From Arcanobacterium phocae (GTDB taxonomy: Bacteria; Actinomycetota; Actinomycetes; Actinomycetales; Actinomycetaceae), in contig NZ_LT629804.1 in assembly GCF_900105865.1 (NCBI RefSeq), positions 1,736,001-1,800,000 of the forward strand: 64,000 bases of DNA, given 5' to 3'. Shown here one piece after another: positions 62,462 through 64,000 of the stretch. Numbering within the stretch: the first letter of the stretch is position 1; each line of letters begins with the position of its first letter. A program made the position numbers and the translations under genes. The notes below the pieces were generated by a model, which worked only from the letters and a program-made list of their open reading frames with translations, searched no databases and was not told the DNA's origin.

Positions 62462-64000
62462 TTATGCTTCGATCACCGTTGGAATGATCATCGGTGAACG
62501 CCGAAGCGACTTAGCAGCCCAGCGCCCTAGTACCCGCCGCATAGCTTGTTGCATCTGATAGGTTGTTGCGCCCTCGGAAGCAATTGCTTCTTCTAATGCT
62601 TCAGTGACCTTAGGCAAAATGTTATCGAAAACTGAATCGTCTTCGGCCATGCCACGAGCTTGGATATGTGGACCAGCAATAATACGGCGCTTTTGCCTAT
62701 CCACAACAGCAAAGACAGCGATAAAGCCTTCCTCGCCAAGCGTCAAGCGATCAGTAAGTTCCGCTTCGGTAATCTCGCCAACCGATGAGCCATCAACGTA
62801 CACGTGACCACACGGGACTTCACCAACGATGGCACATTTGCCATCGTGCATGTCAATGACGGAACCATCTTCAGTCAAAAGCACGTTCCCCGCCGGCACG
62901 CCAGTTTTCACAGCAATAGCACCGTTAGCAACGAGGTGGCGTGGTTCGCCGTGTACAGGCATCACATATTCTGGCTCAACAATGTTGTAGCAGTACAGCA
63001 ATTCGCCTTGGGCGGAGTGACCAGAAACGTGTACCTTAGCGTTGCCCTGATGGACGACGCGAGCACCCAACTTCGTTAACCCGTTGATCAATCGGAATAC
63101 AGAGTTTTCGTTACCCGGAATCATCGAGGAAGCGAAAATGACGGTATCGTTTGGTCCAACCGCAATCGACTTATGTGTTCCACTGGCAATTCTCGAGAGC
63201 ACAGCCATCGGCTCGCCTTGCGAACCAGTTGACATATACACAATCTTTTCCGGCGGAACCGAAGGTGCATTCTTCAGATCTACCAATACGCCATCTGGAA
63301 CGTTGAGATAGCCAAGTTCTTCAGCGATGCCCATATTGCGCACCATAGATCGGCCAACGAAACACACTTTGCGGCCAAACTTGGCGGCTGCATTGAACAC
63401 TTGTTGTACCCGGTGGACGTGCGAAGCAAAAGACGCGACCACGATCTGCCCAGTTGCTTGAGCAAAAACGCTCTCTAACACCGGCCCGATTTCGCCTTCG
63501 GAACGGACAAACCCGGGTACTTCTGCATTGGTGGAGTCCACCATGAATAGGTCGATACCTTCATCGGCGAGCCGGGCAAAAGTGCGCAGGTCAGTAATCC
63601 GCCCGTCGAGTGGCAACTGATCCATCTTAAAATCACCAGTATGCAAAATAGTTCCAGCCACCGAACGTATTGCCACCGCCAGCGCATCAGGAATCGAGTG
63701 GTTAACGGCCACAAATTCGCATTCGAATGGGCCGATCTTTTCCACATCGCCTTCTTGGACAACCATGACGTATGGCTTAATCCGATGTTCAGCAAGCTTG
63801 GCCTCGATTAGCGCAATCGTAAGTTCCGATCCGATAATCGGAATATCCTTACGCAACCGCAACAAATACGGCACTGCCCCGATATGGTCTTCATGTCCAT
63901 GGGTAAGAATAATAGCGTCAACGTCGTCCATCCGGTCTTTGATGTAGTCAAAGTCTGGGAGGATAAGGTCTACACCTGGTTGGGATTCTTCGGGGAACAG
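62462..64000 (-). CDS. rnj: Ribonuclease J, N-terminus cut by window edge
   Basis: 512 residues are present; the frame stays open to position 64000 (upstream of an internal Met at 63931 it reads LPDFDYIKDR). This is a metallo-beta-lactamase/beta-CASP RNase that degrades and processes RNA with 5-prime exo- and endonuclease activity. The catalytic motif is LTHGHEDHIGAVPYLLRL, followed by HTGDFKMDQLPLDG, the beta-CASP segment VASFASHVHRVQQV, and HVSGHSAQGELL. The C-terminal domain covers the last 100 residues. About 40-50 N-terminal residues should lie beyond the window. Confidence 0.94.
   Translation of the reverse strand: MFPEESQPGVDLILPDFDYIKDRMDDVDAIILTHGHEDHIGAVPYLLRLRKDIPIIGSELTIALIEAKLAEHRIKPYVMVVQEGDVEKIGPFECEFVAVNHSIPDALAVAIRSVAGTILHTGDFKMDQLPLDGRITDLRTFARLADEGIDLFMVDSTNAEVPGFVRSEGEIGPVLESVFAQATGQIVVASFASHVHRVQQVFNAAAKFGRKVCFVGRSMVRNMGIAEELGYLNVPDGVLVDLKNAPSVPPEKIVYMSTGSQGEPMAVLSRIASGTHKSIAVGPNDTVIFASSMIPGNENSVFRLINGLTKLGARVVHQGNAKVHVSGHSAQGELLYCYNIVEPEYVMPVHGEPRHLVANGAIAVKTGVPAGNVLLTEDGSVIDMHDGKCAIVGEVPCGHVYVDGSSVGEITEAELTDRLTLGEEGFIAVFAVVDRQKRRIIAGPHIQARGMAEDDSVFDNILPKVTEALEEAIASEGATTYQMQQAMRRVLGRWAAKSLRRSPMIIPTVIEA

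Noticed and set aside
1..64000. tRNA, rRNA, CRISPR, prophage or insertion sequence
   Set aside because: No cloverleaf with a CCA/TTC arm, repeat-spacer array, integrase or transposase was found on reading the intergenic regions and proteins.

Overview
The window looks like chromosomal DNA of a comparatively low-GC actinobacterium, probably Actinomycetaceae (an Arcanobacterium- or Trueperella-like organism). Reasons: a dcw cluster in actinobacterial order ending in sepF-yggT-wag31; DUF3040, DUF3046, PAC2 and ClgR proteins; actinobacterial SOS boxes (GAAC-N4-GTTC core); an IdeR/DtxR-type iron box; and MurE with DDPH in place of the DAP-type DNPR motif, which suggests a lysine or ornithine peptidoglycan. 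The genus is an inference.

Layout. 1-21.8 kb (minus strand): dnaE start, GNAT, rluD, lspA, wag31, yggT, sepF, pgeF, ftsZ, ftsQ, murC, murG, ftsW, murD, mraY, murF, murE, ftsI, ftsL, rsmH, mraZ; then a DUF3040 protein and dinB. Most dcw genes overlap by a few bases and form one transcription unit headed by MraZ-type repeats. 21.9-34.7 kb: a mixed core region with a methyltransferase, PAC2, a HelD-like helicase, an acyl-CoA ligase, nrdR, the SOS pair LysM protein/lexA, dinG, hflX and another methyltransferase. 34.7-43.7 kb (minus): miaA, miaB, recX, recA, DUF3046, clgR, pncC, pgsA, ftsK. 43.8-46.2 kb (plus): a 2-hydroxyacid dehydrogenase and a two-component system. 46.3-47.5 kb: a decayed hipA.

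The accessory highlight is 47.5-61.9 kb, an iron-acquisition island. Its left half (minus strand) is a compact RiPP operon: a 34-residue precursor-like peptide with an His-Cys-His-His motif, a 744-residue cyclodehydratase fusing a C-protein-like domain to YcaO, and two fused-type ABC half-transporters. It is headed by a near-perfect DtxR/IdeR box. The divergent right half (plus strand) starts with a shortened S9 prolyl-oligopeptidase-like enzyme whose promoter has a TTAGGTAAACCTAA box in its spacer, followed by a FecCD-type permease, a lipoprotein binding protein and a FecE-type ATPase. Next come the three genes of an FbpABC-type ferric or anion importer. I read this as a candidate iron-regulated, ribosomally made, azoline-containing metallophore with its own maturation, transport and uptake genes. 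The parts are visible in the sequence; the metallophore role is inference.

The right edge carries a small zinc-ribbon protein and a truncated RNase J gene. I saw no tRNA, rRNA, CRISPR array, phage genes or intact insertion sequence.
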